Of a DNA stretch of 64,000 nt, positions 1 through 8,309 are shown piece after piece. A program made the position numbers and the translations under genes. The notes beneath the pieces were generated by a model. The model did not search any database. It worked only from the letters and a program-made list of their open reading frames with translations, and was not told where the DNA came from. Position 1 is the stretch's first letter. The number at the start of each line of letters is the position of its first letter. Origin of the DNA: Chelatococcus sambhunathii (GTDB lineage Bacteria > Pseudomonadota > Alphaproteobacteria > Rhizobiales > Beijerinckiaceae). The stretch spans positions 124,001 through 188,000 of the forward strand of contig NZ_LIOL01000003.1 of assembly GCF_001418005.1 (NCBI RefSeq), written 5' to 3'.

Positions 1-600
1 GGCATCGTCGGCGGCGTGTTCACGGCGACCGAGGGCTCGGCCATCGCCGTCGTCTATGCCCTGACGCTCGCGCTTCTCTACCGCGAGCTGTCCCTGCAGG
101 ACCTCTATCGCATCCTCGTCGACACGCTGGAGGCAACCGCCATCGTCTCACTGATGGTCGGCACTTCGATGGCCATGGCCTATGTGATGTCGCTGGCCGA
201 GATCCCGCAGATGATCGGCGAGTGGGTGCGCCAGGTGTCCGACAGCAAGGTGATGGCGCTGCTGCTCGTCAACATCGTGCTGCTCATCATGGGCACCTTC
301 CTCGACCTGACGCCCGGCATCCTCATCTTCACCCCCATCTTCCTGCCCGTTCTGCAGAGCTTCGGCGTCGATCCGGTGCATTTCGGCATCATCCTCGTCT
401 TCAACATGTGCCTCGGCATCGTCTCGCCGCCCACCGGCAGCGCCCTCTTCATCGGCTGCGCTATCGCCAAGGTATCGATCGAGCAGGTGTTCCGCCCCCT
501 CATCCCCCTCTTCCTGTGGAGCACCGGCGCCCTGCTCCTCGTCACCTACATCCCCGCCATCTCGCTGTGGCTGCCGCGGTTCTTCGGGCTGATGCCCTGA
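1..600 (+). CDS. TRAP transporter large permease (DctM type), C-terminal part
   Basis: Inner-membrane large permease of a tripartite ATP-independent periplasmic transporter, which uses an ion gradient to take up organic acids or similar solutes delivered by a periplasmic binding protein. The reading frame is open from the first base, so the N-terminal half and the start lie outside the window; about 200 of the usual 420-440 residues are visible. Seen here are several hydrophobic segments and the family-like stretch with GTFLDLTPGILIF followed by a conserved SPPTGSALF. A GH31 glycosidase follows 39 bases later on the same strand, so the substrate may be a glycoside or sugar acid; this is inference only. 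Confidence 0.88.
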   Translation, partial: GIVGGVFTATEGSAIAVVYALTLALLYRELSLQDLYRILVDTLEATAIVSLMVGTSMAMAYVMSLAEIPQMIGEWVRQVSDSKVMALLLVNIVLLIMGTFLDLTPGILIFTPIFLPVLQSFGVDPVHFGIILVFNMCLGIVSPPTGSALFIGCAIAKVSIEQVFRPLIPLFLWSTGALLLVTYIPAISLWLPRFFGLMP

Positions 601-639
601 CCCGCGCCGCTGCAGACCCGACGACCTGGAGACTAGAAC

Positions 640-3012
640 ATGCTCGTGCTGACGGGAGCTCGTCTCGTGTCGGTCGACGCGGGCCGCGTCGAACTCGCCC
701 TCGACAGCGGCTATCGCGCCATCATCGACCTGCTCGACACCCATCTCGCCCGGTTCCTCGTGCTGCGGCCGAACGGCCTGCGCATCGACCGCACCTGGTC
801 GCTGTCGCCGGAACTTGCCGGCGAGGCTGAGGAGCCCGACGCGCTCACCGGGCGCAACCGCCTGTCTCGCAGCGGCTTCCCCGGCATCGCGGCGACAATC
901 GCCGAAGATGAGGCCGCCATCACGGTCGAGACCGCCTTCTACCGCATCCTGGTGCAGCGGGCGCCACTGCGGCTCGACTGGTTCTTCCGCCAGGAGACCG
1001 ACGGAGCATGGCGGCAGGTGCTCGCCGACCGGCCGACGAGCGCCTATGTCTTCGACCGCCACGGACCACGCCTTGCGCACTATCTGGTGCGGCGGCGTGA
1101 GGAGCGCTATTACGGCTTCGGTGAGAAAAGCGGGGATGCGGACAAGCACGGCCGGCGCCTGCGCATGGGCACCATCGACGCCATGGGCTATGATGCCGAG
1201 CGTAGCGACCCGCTCTACAAGCACATCCCGTTCTATGCCACCGTGCGGCCCGATCGCGGCGGGGACAGCGTCGGCCTTTTCTACGACAATCTTGCCCGCG
1301 GCGCCTTCGACCTCGGTCAGGAGATCGACGCCTATCACGGCGACTACCGCAGCTTCGAGGCGGAGGATGGCGACCTCGACCTTTACGTCGTTTTCGGCCC
1401 GAGCCTTGCCGAGGTCACGGCCCGCTTCACGGCGCTGACCGGCCGCACGGCCCTGCCGCCGCGCTGGTCGCTCGCCTATTCGGGCTCGACCATGCAGTAC
1501 ACAGACGACGCCGACCCGCCGGCGCGGTTCGAGGAGTTCCTTGCCCTGATCGCCGAGCACGGCATCCCATGCCGCTCGTTCCAGCTGTCGTCCGGCTACA
1601 CCATGATCGGCGACAAGCGCTACGTCTTCCACTGGAACCGCGACAAGTTTCCGGATCCGGCCGGATTCGCGCGCCGGCTGCGCACGGCGGGGCTGGAGAT
1701 CGCCGCCAATATCAAGCCTGCCCTTCTTACCGACCACCCGCTCTTTGCCGAGGTCGAGGCCTTTCGCGGCTTCGTGCGCGACAGCGAGGATGCGGCAAAG
1801 CCGCATCTTACGCAGTTCTGGGGCGGCACGGGCGCCTATCTCGACTTCACCAATCCGCGGACGTCGGCATGGTGGAGCGCCAAGGTGAAGACCAGCCTTC
1901 TCGACAACGGCATCGGTTCGACCTGGAACGATAACAACGAGTTCGAGATCTGGGACGATAAGGCAGGCTGCGACCTCGCTGGCGCCGGCACCACCATCGC
2001 CACGCTGCGCCCGGTGCAGACCAACCTGATGATGCGCGCCTCGCATATGGCCCAGACGGCGCATGCCCCTGGCAAGCGGCCGTATCTCATCTCGCGCTCG
2101 GGCGGCCCGGGCATGCAGCGCTACGTGCAGACCTGGACGGGCGACAACCGCACCGCCTGGAAGACGCTGCGCTACAACCTGCGCATGGGCCACGGCCTGT
2201 CCATCTCAGGTCTCTTCAACTTCGGCCACGACATCGGCGGCTTCGCCGGACCGAAGCCGGAACCCGAGCTCTTCGTGCGCTGGATCGAGCACGGCATATT
2301 CTGGCCGCGCTTCACCATCCATTCCTGGAACGACGACGGCAGCGCCAACGAGCCGTGGATGTACCCGCAGGTGCTGCCACTCGTGCGCGCGGCGCTCGCC
2401 TTCCGCGAACGGCTGACGCCTCTTCTCTACACCCTCCTGTGGCGAGCGCATCGGGAACACGTGCCCCTGCTGCAGCCGACCTTCTTCTCCTTTCCGCACG
2501 ACCCCCTGACCTACGAGGAGGACGACAGCTTCCTCCTCGGCGACGACCTCCTCGTCGCGCCCGTGGTCGATCCCGGCCTCACGGCGCGCACGGTCTATCT
2601 GCCGGCCGTGCCGGAGGGCTGGTTCGATTTCCATACGGGCGCGTGGCATCCCGGCGGCAGGCGCATCGAGATGGCGGCGCCGCTCGGCCGCTGTCCCCTT
2701 CTCGTGCGCGGCGCCACCATCCTGCCGCTCGGCCCGGCGCCGGGCGAGCCCGCAACACTCGCGCTGCGGCTTTTCTCCCACCACGGCGGCCTTCGCCCGC
2801 GCGTCGTCTTCGACGACGACGGCGAGAGCATCCTCGATACGGCAAACCACGTTCTCCTCAATTGCGCTATGCTGCCCGATGGGCAGGTGGAGGTCCTGCG
2901 CCGCGGCCGCCATGCGCCGCGCTGGACGCATCTGCGCCTTGAGGACCATGCGGGGGCAACGCTCTCCGAACGGTCGATGACAGACGTGCAGATCGTATCC
3001 GAAACACCGTGA
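640..3012 (+). CDS. GH31 family alpha-glycosidase
   Basis: Probable retaining alpha-glycosidase (alpha-glucosidase, alpha-xylosidase or a relative), 790 residues, without an obvious signal peptide and so probably cytoplasmic. The GH31 nucleophile motif is seen as WNDNNE (Asp431 in the W-x-D-x-NE context), and the acid/base position as WTGDN (Asp502). An N-terminal beta-rich region (about 1-250) precedes the TIM barrel, and a C-terminal beta domain follows from about 660. It begins 39 bases after the TRAP permease and is probably co-transcribed with it. Substrate specificity cannot be read from the sequence; the transporter context suggests that an imported glycoside is hydrolysed inside the cell. 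Confidence 0.88.
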   Translation: MLVLTGARLVSVDAGRVELALDSGYRAIIDLLDTHLARFLVLRPNGLRIDRTWSLSPELAGEAEEPDALTGRNRLSRSGFPGIAATIAEDEAAITVETAFYRILVQRAPLRLDWFFRQETDGAWRQVLADRPTSAYVFDRHGPRLAHYLVRRREERYYGFGEKSGDADKHGRRLRMGTIDAMGYDAERSDPLYKHIPFYATVRPDRGGDSVGLFYDNLARGAFDLGQEIDAYHGDYRSFEAEDGDLDLYVVFGPSLAEVTARFTALTGRTALPPRWSLAYSGSTMQYTDDADPPARFEEFLALIAEHGIPCRSFQLSSGYTMIGDKRYVFHWNRDKFPDPAGFARRLRTAGLEIAANIKPALLTDHPLFAEVEAFRGFVRDSEDAAKPHLTQFWGGTGAYLDFTNPRTSAWWSAKVKTSLLDNGIGSTWNDNNEFEIWDDKAGCDLAGAGTTIATLRPVQTNLMMRASHMAQTAHAPGKRPYLISRSGGPGMQRYVQTWTGDNRTAWKTLRYNLRMGHGLSISGLFNFGHDIGGFAGPKPEPELFVRWIEHGIFWPRFTIHSWNDDGSANEPWMYPQVLPLVRAALAFRERLTPLLYTLLWRAHREHVPLLQPTFFSFPHDPLTYEEDDSFLLGDDLLVAPVVDPGLTARTVYLPAVPEGWFDFHTGAWHPGGRRIEMAAPLGRCPLLVRGATILPLGPAPGEPATLALRLFSHHGGLRPRVVFDDDGESILDTANHVLLNCAMLPDGQVEVLRRGRHAPRWTHLRLEDHAGATLSERSMTDVQIVSETP

Positions 3013-3312
3013 TCCCGAGCCTCTTGACGAGGCGACGGCCCGGCTGTTGCGACAGGTGGGCGCCGGGAAGGTCCCGCGCCCGCCCGGCGTCGCGGACGGC
3101 GCAAACGCACCCATCAAGGTCCAATCGAGCCTCGTATCCAGCGCGGCTCCGAGACCCTTCGACGATCGGAGGATCGAACCGTTTGTCCGAGGCGGGCTGT
3201 TCGGGCTATACTTCTATTCCTACGGGTCGCGGCAGGTCTCGGTGCTGCCGGAAGTAGATGTCCGGCGGCGAGGGGCTGCGACGTCTCGAACTGCGGTTCG
3301 GGAGGGACGGAT
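3013..3312. other. Intergenic region upstream of the oxidase operon
   Basis: A 300-base gap between the GH31 gene and cytochrome c. Small open frames here have no family resemblance and no convincing ribosome binding site. The useful content is a sigma70-like promoter in the second half (listed separately) and a GGAGGG ribosome binding site just before position 3313. Confidence 0.6.
3183..3212 (+). promoter_or_regulatory. Sigma70-like promoter for the cytochrome c / oxidase operon
   Basis: A -35 like TTGTCC at 3183-3188 is separated by 18 bases from a -10 like TATACT at 3207-3212. Transcription would start near 3219, leaving a leader of about 94 bases before the cytochrome c start at 3313. 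Predicted by eye only. Confidence 0.45.
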
Positions 3313-3765
3313 ATGGCACGGCGAGCCACCGGGCGGTGTGGAGCCTCGGCCCTTGCGCGAGGTCTGCCGCGTGCGGTCCTGACATTGTTGGCAACCCTTG
3401 GCGCATTGATCGCCCTCTCGGAAGTCGCGGCCGCTCAGGACGCGGCCGCCGGCGAACGCGTCTTCGCCCAGTGCAAAGCCTGCCACCAGGTCGGGCCCAA
3501 TGCGCGCAACGCCGTCGGGCCGGTGCTCAACGGTCTCTTCGGGCGCAAGACCGGCATGGTCGAGGGTTTCCAATATTCCGGCGCGAACAAGGGCGCCGAT
3601 ATCACCTGGACGGAAGAAACCTTCGCGGAATACATCCGCAATCCGCGCGAGAAGATTCCCGGCACCAAGATGGTCTTCGCCGGAGTGAAGGACGAGCAGA
3701 AGATCAAGGATCTCATTGCCTATCTGCACAAGTTCGACGAGGCGCCCGTCGCGCTGACGCAATAG
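3313..3765 (+). CDS. Soluble class I c-type cytochrome
   Basis: Periplasmic monoheme cytochrome c, 150 residues. Residues about 20-41 form a signal peptide ending in an AAAQ-like cleavage site. The heme-binding CKACH is at 54-58 and Met120 in PGTKM is the probable axial ligand, as in cytochrome c2/c550 proteins. The start is supported by GGAGGG seven bases upstream. It lies directly ahead of the oxidase subunit genes (49 bases to subunit II), so it probably delivers electrons to this particular oxidase. A small hairpin (3771-3788) sits in the gap after it. Confidence 0.92.
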   Translation: MARRATGRCGASALARGLPRAVLTLLATLGALIALSEVAAAQDAAAGERVFAQCKACHQVGPNARNAVGPVLNGLFGRKTGMVEGFQYSGANKGADITWTEETFAEYIRNPREKIPGTKMVFAGVKDEQKIKDLIAYLHKFDEAPVALTQ

Positions 3766-3814
3766 GCCATGGGCGCGGCCGTGCGCCCGATGGAACCCGC
3801 GAGGTGAAGGGGCC

Positions 3815-4636
3815 ATGTACGTCGCTCTCGCCTTGTTTGTCATCGCCATCGGCTCTGTGGTGTTCCATCTCCTGAGCCCATGGTGGTGGACGCCGATCGC
3901 CTCCAACTGGAGCTACATCGACCACACCATCACCATCACCTTCTGGATCACCGGGCTCGTCTTCGTCGCCGTCGTCCTCTTCATGGCCTGGTGCGTCTGG
4001 CGCTACCGCCACCGGCCGCAGCAGGCCGAGGTGCTCTACGAGCCGGAGAACAGGCGCCTCGAATGGTGGCTCACGGTCGTCACCGCCATCGGCGTCGCTG
4101 CCATGCTGGCGCCGGGGCTCTATGTCTGGCGCCAGTTCATTACCGTTCCGCCCGATGCCGACGAGGTGGAGATCGTCGCCCAGCAATGGCAGTGGAGCTA
4201 CCGGCTGCCGGGGCCGGACGGCAGGCTGGGCGCCACGGCCATCCGGCATGTCTCCGATGACAACCCGCTCGGCCTCGACCCGGACGATCCGCGCGGGGCG
4301 GATGACGTCATGGTGCAGGGGGGAGAGCTTCACCTGCCCGTCGGCCGGCCCGTGAAGGCGGTGCTGCGCTCGCTCGACGTGCTGCACGACTTCTACGTGC
4401 CCGAGTTTCGCGCCAAGATGGACCTCATCCCGGGCATGGTCACCTATTTCTGGCTGACGCCGACGCGAACCGGCACCTTCGAGGTGCTGTGCGCCGAGAT
4501 GTGCGGCGTCGGCCACGCTTTCATGCGCGGCTTCGTCGTGGTGGCCGAGGAAAGCGACTACCGCGCCTGGCTGGAACAGCAGCAGCCGGCGCGCCCGGCG
4601 GCGCAGCGGGCGGTGCCGGTGATAGCCGAGCGGTGA
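3815..4636 (+). CDS. coxM: Cytochrome c oxidase subunit II (CuA protein, CoxM-like)
   Basis: Subunit II of an aa3-type heme-copper oxidase; its periplasmic cupredoxin domain accepts electrons from cytochrome c through the binuclear CuA centre. Hydrophobic segments lie at about 3-22, 40-62 and 85-105. CuA ligands are visible: His191 in LHDF, then Cys226, Glu228, Cys230, His234 and Met237 in the CAEMCGVGHAFM motif. No C-terminal heme domain is present (273 residues). The order II-I-III-III-IV matches the Bradyrhizobium coxMNOP alternative oxidase rather than the canonical ctaCDE arrangement; the symbol is given by that analogy. Confidence 0.92.
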   Translation: MYVALALFVIAIGSVVFHLLSPWWWTPIASNWSYIDHTITITFWITGLVFVAVVLFMAWCVWRYRHRPQQAEVLYEPENRRLEWWLTVVTAIGVAAMLAPGLYVWRQFITVPPDADEVEIVAQQWQWSYRLPGPDGRLGATAIRHVSDDNPLGLDPDDPRGADDVMVQGGELHLPVGRPVKAVLRSLDVLHDFYVPEFRAKMDLIPGMVTYFWLTPTRTGTFEVLCAEMCGVGHAFMRGFVVVAEESDYRAWLEQQQPARPAAQRAVPVIAER

Positions 4637-4640
4637 GATG

Positions 4641-4659
4641 CCGGCCGCGCGGCGGCCGG
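4641..4659 (+). other. Intercistronic hairpin in the oxidase operon
   Basis: An 8-bp perfect inverted repeat, CCGGCCGC / GCGGCCGG, with a 3-base loop lies between subunits II and I. No T-tract follows, so it is more likely an mRNA-stability or processing element than a terminator. Confidence 0.4.
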
Positions 4660-4681
4660 GAAAGGGCGGAGGGTTGAAGCG

Positions 4682-6472
4682 ATGGCCGACGTTCCCCTCG
4701 ACAGGGTGGCAGAAACCGCAGCGACCGAGGTGGAGGACCTCACCCTCCACCATCCGCACAGCTGGCTGACGCGATACGTCTTCAGCCAGGACGCCAAGAC
4801 CATCTCCATCCAGTACACGGTGACGGCGCTGGCGATCGGCTTCATCGCGCTCTTCCTGTCGTGGCTGATGCGCCTGCAGCTCGGCTTTCCCGGCACCTTC
4901 GCCTTCATCGACGCCGCCGCCTATTACCAGCTCATCACCATGCACGGCATGATGATGATCGTGTACGTGCTCACCGCAGTGCTCCTCGGCGGCTTCGGCA
5001 ATTACCTCATCCCGCTCATGGTCGGCGCGCGGGACATGGTCTTCCCCTACGCCAACATGCTGAGCTACTGGTTCTACCTGCTCGCCGTCGTCATCCTCCT
5101 CGCCAGCTTCTTCGCCCCTGGCGGCCCGACGGGGGCGGGCTGGACGCTCTATCCACCGCAGGCGATCCTTTCCGGCACGCCCGGCCAGGAGAGCGGCATC
5201 ATCCTGATGCTGGTGTCGCTCATCGTGTTCATCGCCGGCTTCACCATGGGCGGCCTCAACTACGTGGTCACGGTGCTGCAGGGGCGCACCCGGGGCATGA
5301 CGCTGATGCGCATGCCGCTGACGGTCTGGGGCATCTTCACGGCGAGCGTGATGGCGCTGCTCGCCTTCCCGGCCCTGTTCGTCGCCTCGGTGATGATGCT
5401 GTTCGACAAGATCTTCGGCACCAGCTTCTTCATGCCGTCGCTCATCGAGCTCGGCACGCCGCTCGACTACGGCGGCGGCAGCCCCATCCTCTTTCAGCAC
5501 CTGTTCTGGTTCTTCGGCCACCCGGAGGTCTATATCGTTGCCCTGCCGGCCTTCGGCATCGTCTCCGATCTCATCGCCACGCACGCGCGGCGCAACATCT
5601 TCGGCTATCGCATGATGGTGTGGGCGATCCTCGCCATCGGCGCGCTCAGCTTCGTCGTCTGGGCGCACCACATGTACGTCAGCGGCATGAACCCGTGGTT
5701 CGGCTTCTTCTTCGCCACGACAACCCTCATCATCGCCGTGCCGACAGCGATCAAGGTCTACAACTGGATCTTGACCCTGTGGCGCGGCGACATTCATCTC
5801 ACCGTGCCGATGCTCTTTGCCCTCGGCTTCATCGTCACCTTCGTCAACGGCGGCCTGTCTGGGCTCTTCCTCGGCAATGTGGTGGTCGATGTGCCCCTGT
5901 CGGACACCATGTTCGTCGTGGCGCATTTCCACATGGTGATGGGAATCGCGCCCGTGCTCGTCATCTTCGGCGCCATCTACCACTGGTATCCCAAGGTCAC
6001 CGGGCGGATGATGAACGAAGCACTCGGCAAGCTGCACTTCTGGATCACCTTCCTCGGCACCTACGCCATCTTCTTCCCCATGCACTATCTCGGTCTCCTC
6101 GGCGTGCCGCGGCGCTACCACGAGATGGGGGAAGCCAGCTTCTTCCCGGCCTCGGCGCAGATGCTCAACGCCTACATCACCGTCCTCGCCCTCGTCGTCG
6201 GGGCGGCACAGCTCCTCTTCCTGTTCAACCTCATCTGGAGCATCCGGCACGGGCGCGAAGCCGGCGGCAATCCGTGGCGGGCGACAAGCCTCGAATGGCA
6301 GACGCCCGAAACGCCGCCGCCGCACGGCAACTGGGGCAGGGAACAGCCCACCGTCTACCGCTGGGCCTATGACTACAACGTGCCCGGCGTCGCCCAGGAC
6401 TTCATTCCGCAGAACATGCCGCCGGAGGCCGTGCCATTGGGGCCCCGACCCGCGCCGGGAGGCATGTCGTGA
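4682..6472 (+). CDS. coxN: Cytochrome c oxidase subunit I (CoxN-like)
   Basis: Catalytic subunit of a proton-pumping aa3-type terminal oxidase, 596 residues with about twelve membrane helices. All redox-centre ligands are present: His88 (heme a, in MHGMM), His280 and Tyr284 of the HPEVY motif (CuB ligand and cross-linked Tyr), the His329-His330 pair (CuB), and His415/His417 in AHFHM (heme a3 and heme a). Its TGA overlaps the GTG start of the next gene by four bases (6469-6472), indicating translational coupling. The symbol follows the coxMNOP analogy. Confidence 0.95.
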   Translation: MADVPLDRVAETAATEVEDLTLHHPHSWLTRYVFSQDAKTISIQYTVTALAIGFIALFLSWLMRLQLGFPGTFAFIDAAAYYQLITMHGMMMIVYVLTAVLLGGFGNYLIPLMVGARDMVFPYANMLSYWFYLLAVVILLASFFAPGGPTGAGWTLYPPQAILSGTPGQESGIILMLVSLIVFIAGFTMGGLNYVVTVLQGRTRGMTLMRMPLTVWGIFTASVMALLAFPALFVASVMMLFDKIFGTSFFMPSLIELGTPLDYGGGSPILFQHLFWFFGHPEVYIVALPAFGIVSDLIATHARRNIFGYRMMVWAILAIGALSFVVWAHHMYVSGMNPWFGFFFATTTLIIAVPTAIKVYNWILTLWRGDIHLTVPMLFALGFIVTFVNGGLSGLFLGNVVVDVPLSDTMFVVAHFHMVMGIAPVLVIFGAIYHWYPKVTGRMMNEALGKLHFWITFLGTYAIFFPMHYLGLLGVPRRYHEMGEASFFPASAQMLNAYITVLALVVGAAQLLFLFNLIWSIRHGREAGGNPWRATSLEWQTPETPPPHGNWGREQPTVYRWAYDYNVPGVAQDFIPQNMPPEAVPLGPRPAPGGMS

Positions 6473-7167
6473 CCGCGGCTGTCGCCTTCCTCGTCCTCCT
6501 TGCCGCGCTCGCAGCCTGGTGGCTGTACGGCCAGCGGCTGATGAGCCGGCCGTGGCTGGCGGCCGGTATCGTCGAGGACACCGGCGGCCTCGCGCACATG
6601 CCGGCCGCCAAGGTGGGGCTCGGCGTCTTCCTCGCCGTCGTCGGCGCCCTGTTCTCGCTGTTTCTCAGCGCCTACACCATGCGCATGCAGCTGGCCGACT
6701 GGTCGGCCCTGCCGGTGCCGCGCATCCTGTGGGTGACCACCCTGCTCATCCTCCTCGCCAGCGCCGCCCTCGTCTGGGCCGTCCGGTCGGCCCGGCGCGG
6801 CGAGAAGGAGCGCGCGCTCGACGGGCTCCTCGCCGCCACGGGCTTCGGCTCAGCCTTCCTCGGCGGCCAGCTCATCGCCTGGGACGAACTCGCGGGCTCG
6901 GGCTACCGGCTGGCGGACAATGCCGCCAATTCCTTCTTCTACGTGCTCACCGGCCTGCATGGCGCGCACATCCTCGGCGGGCTCGTGGCGCTCGTCGCCG
7001 TGACGGTGAAGCTCTGGCGCAGCCCCGATGCCGCGGCGGCGCAGCTGCCCGTCGAGCTCTGTGCGCTCTACTGGCATTTCCTCGCCCTCGTCTGGCTCGT
7101 CCTCTTCGCCGTCATCACCGGCTGGGCGGGGGATTTCCTCGCCGTCTGCCGCCAGTTGCTGTCGTGA
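6469..7167 (+). CDS. coxO: Cytochrome c oxidase subunit III-like protein (first copy, CoxO-like)
   Basis: Membrane protein of 232 residues in the oxidase subunit III superfamily. It has hydrophobic segments throughout and the subunit-III-like features of a GLHGAHILGG helix (about 164-173) and a C-terminal YWHFLALVWLVLF helix. GTG start, overlapping the subunit I stop by four bases. It is followed after 12 bases by a second subunit III-like gene, as in Bradyrhizobium coxO/coxP. Subunit III normally stabilises the active site during turnover; why two forms are needed is not evident from the sequence. Confidence 0.82.
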   Translation: MTAAVAFLVLLAALAAWWLYGQRLMSRPWLAAGIVEDTGGLAHMPAAKVGLGVFLAVVGALFSLFLSAYTMRMQLADWSALPVPRILWVTTLLILLASAALVWAVRSARRGEKERALDGLLAATGFGSAFLGGQLIAWDELAGSGYRLADNAANSFFYVLTGLHGAHILGGLVALVAVTVKLWRSPDAAAAQLPVELCALYWHFLALVWLVLFAVITGWAGDFLAVCRQLLS

Positions 7168-7179
7168 AAGGAAGGCGCG

Positions 7180-7896
7180 ATGAACACCGCGTTCACCGAG
7201 CATCGCACCCGCGAACCCGAGAGCGGCCTGGCGACGATCGTCACCGACTTCTCCGCCGATCAGCGCGCCTTCCGCAACGTGTCGTGGGGGAAGGCCATGA
7301 TGTGGATCTTCCTCCTCAGCGATACCTTCATCTTCGGCACCTTCCTCATCGGCTACATGACCGCGCGCATGTCGACCGCCGAGCCCTGGCCCAATGCCAG
7401 CGAGGTCTTCGCCCTCGAGATCGCCGGGCATCATCTGCCGCTCATCCTCATCGCCATCATGACTTTCGTGCTCATCTCGAGCAGCGGTACCATGGCCATG
7501 GCGGTGAACTACGGCTACCGCCGCCAGCGCCGGCCGACGGCTGCGCTTCTGGTGGTGACCGCCCTCCTCGGCGCCACCTTCGTCGGCATGCAGGCCTTCG
7601 AATGGACGAAGCTCATCAGCGAGGGGGTCAGGCCCTGGGGCAACCCGTGGGGGGCGGCGCAGTTCGGCTCCGCCTTCTTCATGATCACGGGTTTCCACGG
7701 CACGCACGTGACCATCGGCGTCATCTTTCTGCTGATCGTCGCCCGCAAGGTCATCCGCGGCGATTTCGACCACGGACGGCCGGGCTTCTTCACAGGCCGC
7801 AAGGGACGCTACGAAGCCGTCGAGATCATGGGCCTCTACTGGCACTTCGTCGATCTCGTCTGGGTCTTCATCTTCGCCTTCTTCTACCTCTGGTGA
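7180..7896 (+). CDS. coxP: Cytochrome c oxidase subunit III (second copy, CoxP-like)
   Basis: Heme-copper oxidase subunit III family, 238 residues. Characteristic segments are the N-terminal WGKAMMWIFLLSD helix, the GFHGTHVTIG helix and the C-terminal YWHFVDLVWVFIF helix. A GGAAGG ribosome binding site precedes the ATG. It resembles the preceding gene but is clearly diverged from it, so the pair is an old duplication or two family branches rather than a recent copy. It is encoded between the first subunit III and subunit IV within one tight operon. Confidence 0.88.
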   Translation: MNTAFTEHRTREPESGLATIVTDFSADQRAFRNVSWGKAMMWIFLLSDTFIFGTFLIGYMTARMSTAEPWPNASEVFALEIAGHHLPLILIAIMTFVLISSSGTMAMAVNYGYRRQRRPTAALLVVTALLGATFVGMQAFEWTKLISEGVRPWGNPWGAAQFGSAFFMITGFHGTHVTIGVIFLLIVARKVIRGDFDHGRPGFFTGRKGRYEAVEIMGLYWHFVDLVWVFIFAFFYLW

Positions 7897-7906
7897 GGAG
7901 GACGCC

Positions 7907-8257
7907 ATGAGTGAGATCGCCCGCAGCGACGCGGCTCACCGCATCGTCGTCAAGGCCCACCCCATCCGGCTCTATCTCGTCGTTTGGGGCTGGCTCTTCG
8001 TGCTGAGCGCCTTCTCCTATCTCGTAGACTACTTCCACCTCACGGGGACGCTGCGCTATTCGCTGATCCTGACCTTCATGATGCTGAAAGCGGGGCTCAT
8101 CGTGGCCGTTTTCATGCACATGGCATGGGAGCGGCTCGCCCTCGTCTATGCCATCCTCGTGCCGATCGGCGCCATTCTCGCCTTCCTCGCCGCCATGGCC
8201 GTCGAGGCGGACTACACCTTGCTGACGCGGCTGGCCTTCTTCAGTGCGGGCCAGTAG
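7907..8257 (+). CDS. Cytochrome c oxidase subunit IV family protein
   Basis: Small three-helix membrane protein of 116 residues, resembling the bacterial COX4/CyoD family of accessory subunits that help assemble the CuB site. A GAGGAGG ribosome binding site lies ahead of the ATG and the gene begins ten bases after subunit III. It is the last gene of the oxidase operon; ampC comes toward it from the other strand 52 bases later, with no clear terminator visible in that gap. Confidence 0.8.
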   Translation: MSEIARSDAAHRIVVKAHPIRLYLVVWGWLFVLSAFSYLVDYFHLTGTLRYSLILTFMMLKAGLIVAVFMHMAWERLALVYAILVPIGAILAFLAAMAVEADYTLLTRLAFFSAGQ

Positions 8258-8309
8258 GCCACCGGTCGACGGGCTCGCCGCCCCTCGGCCGGCATCCATC
8301 GCCTCTTCC

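Noticed and set aside
148-2193. Long open frame on the minus strand opposite the TRAP permease and GH31 genes
   Set aside because: It is a GC-rich antisense shadow with Arg/Glu/Gly-rich, low-complexity translation and no family similarity; the plus strand carries clear conserved motifs.
3121-3200. tRNA-like GGTTCGATCC on the minus strand
   Set aside because: The flanking bases do not form a T-stem or acceptor stem, so it is not a tRNA.
3713-6325. 870-codon minus-strand open frame across the oxidase genes
   Set aside because: It lies opposite subunits I and II with all their ligands; its translation is His/Asp/Glu-rich antisense material.
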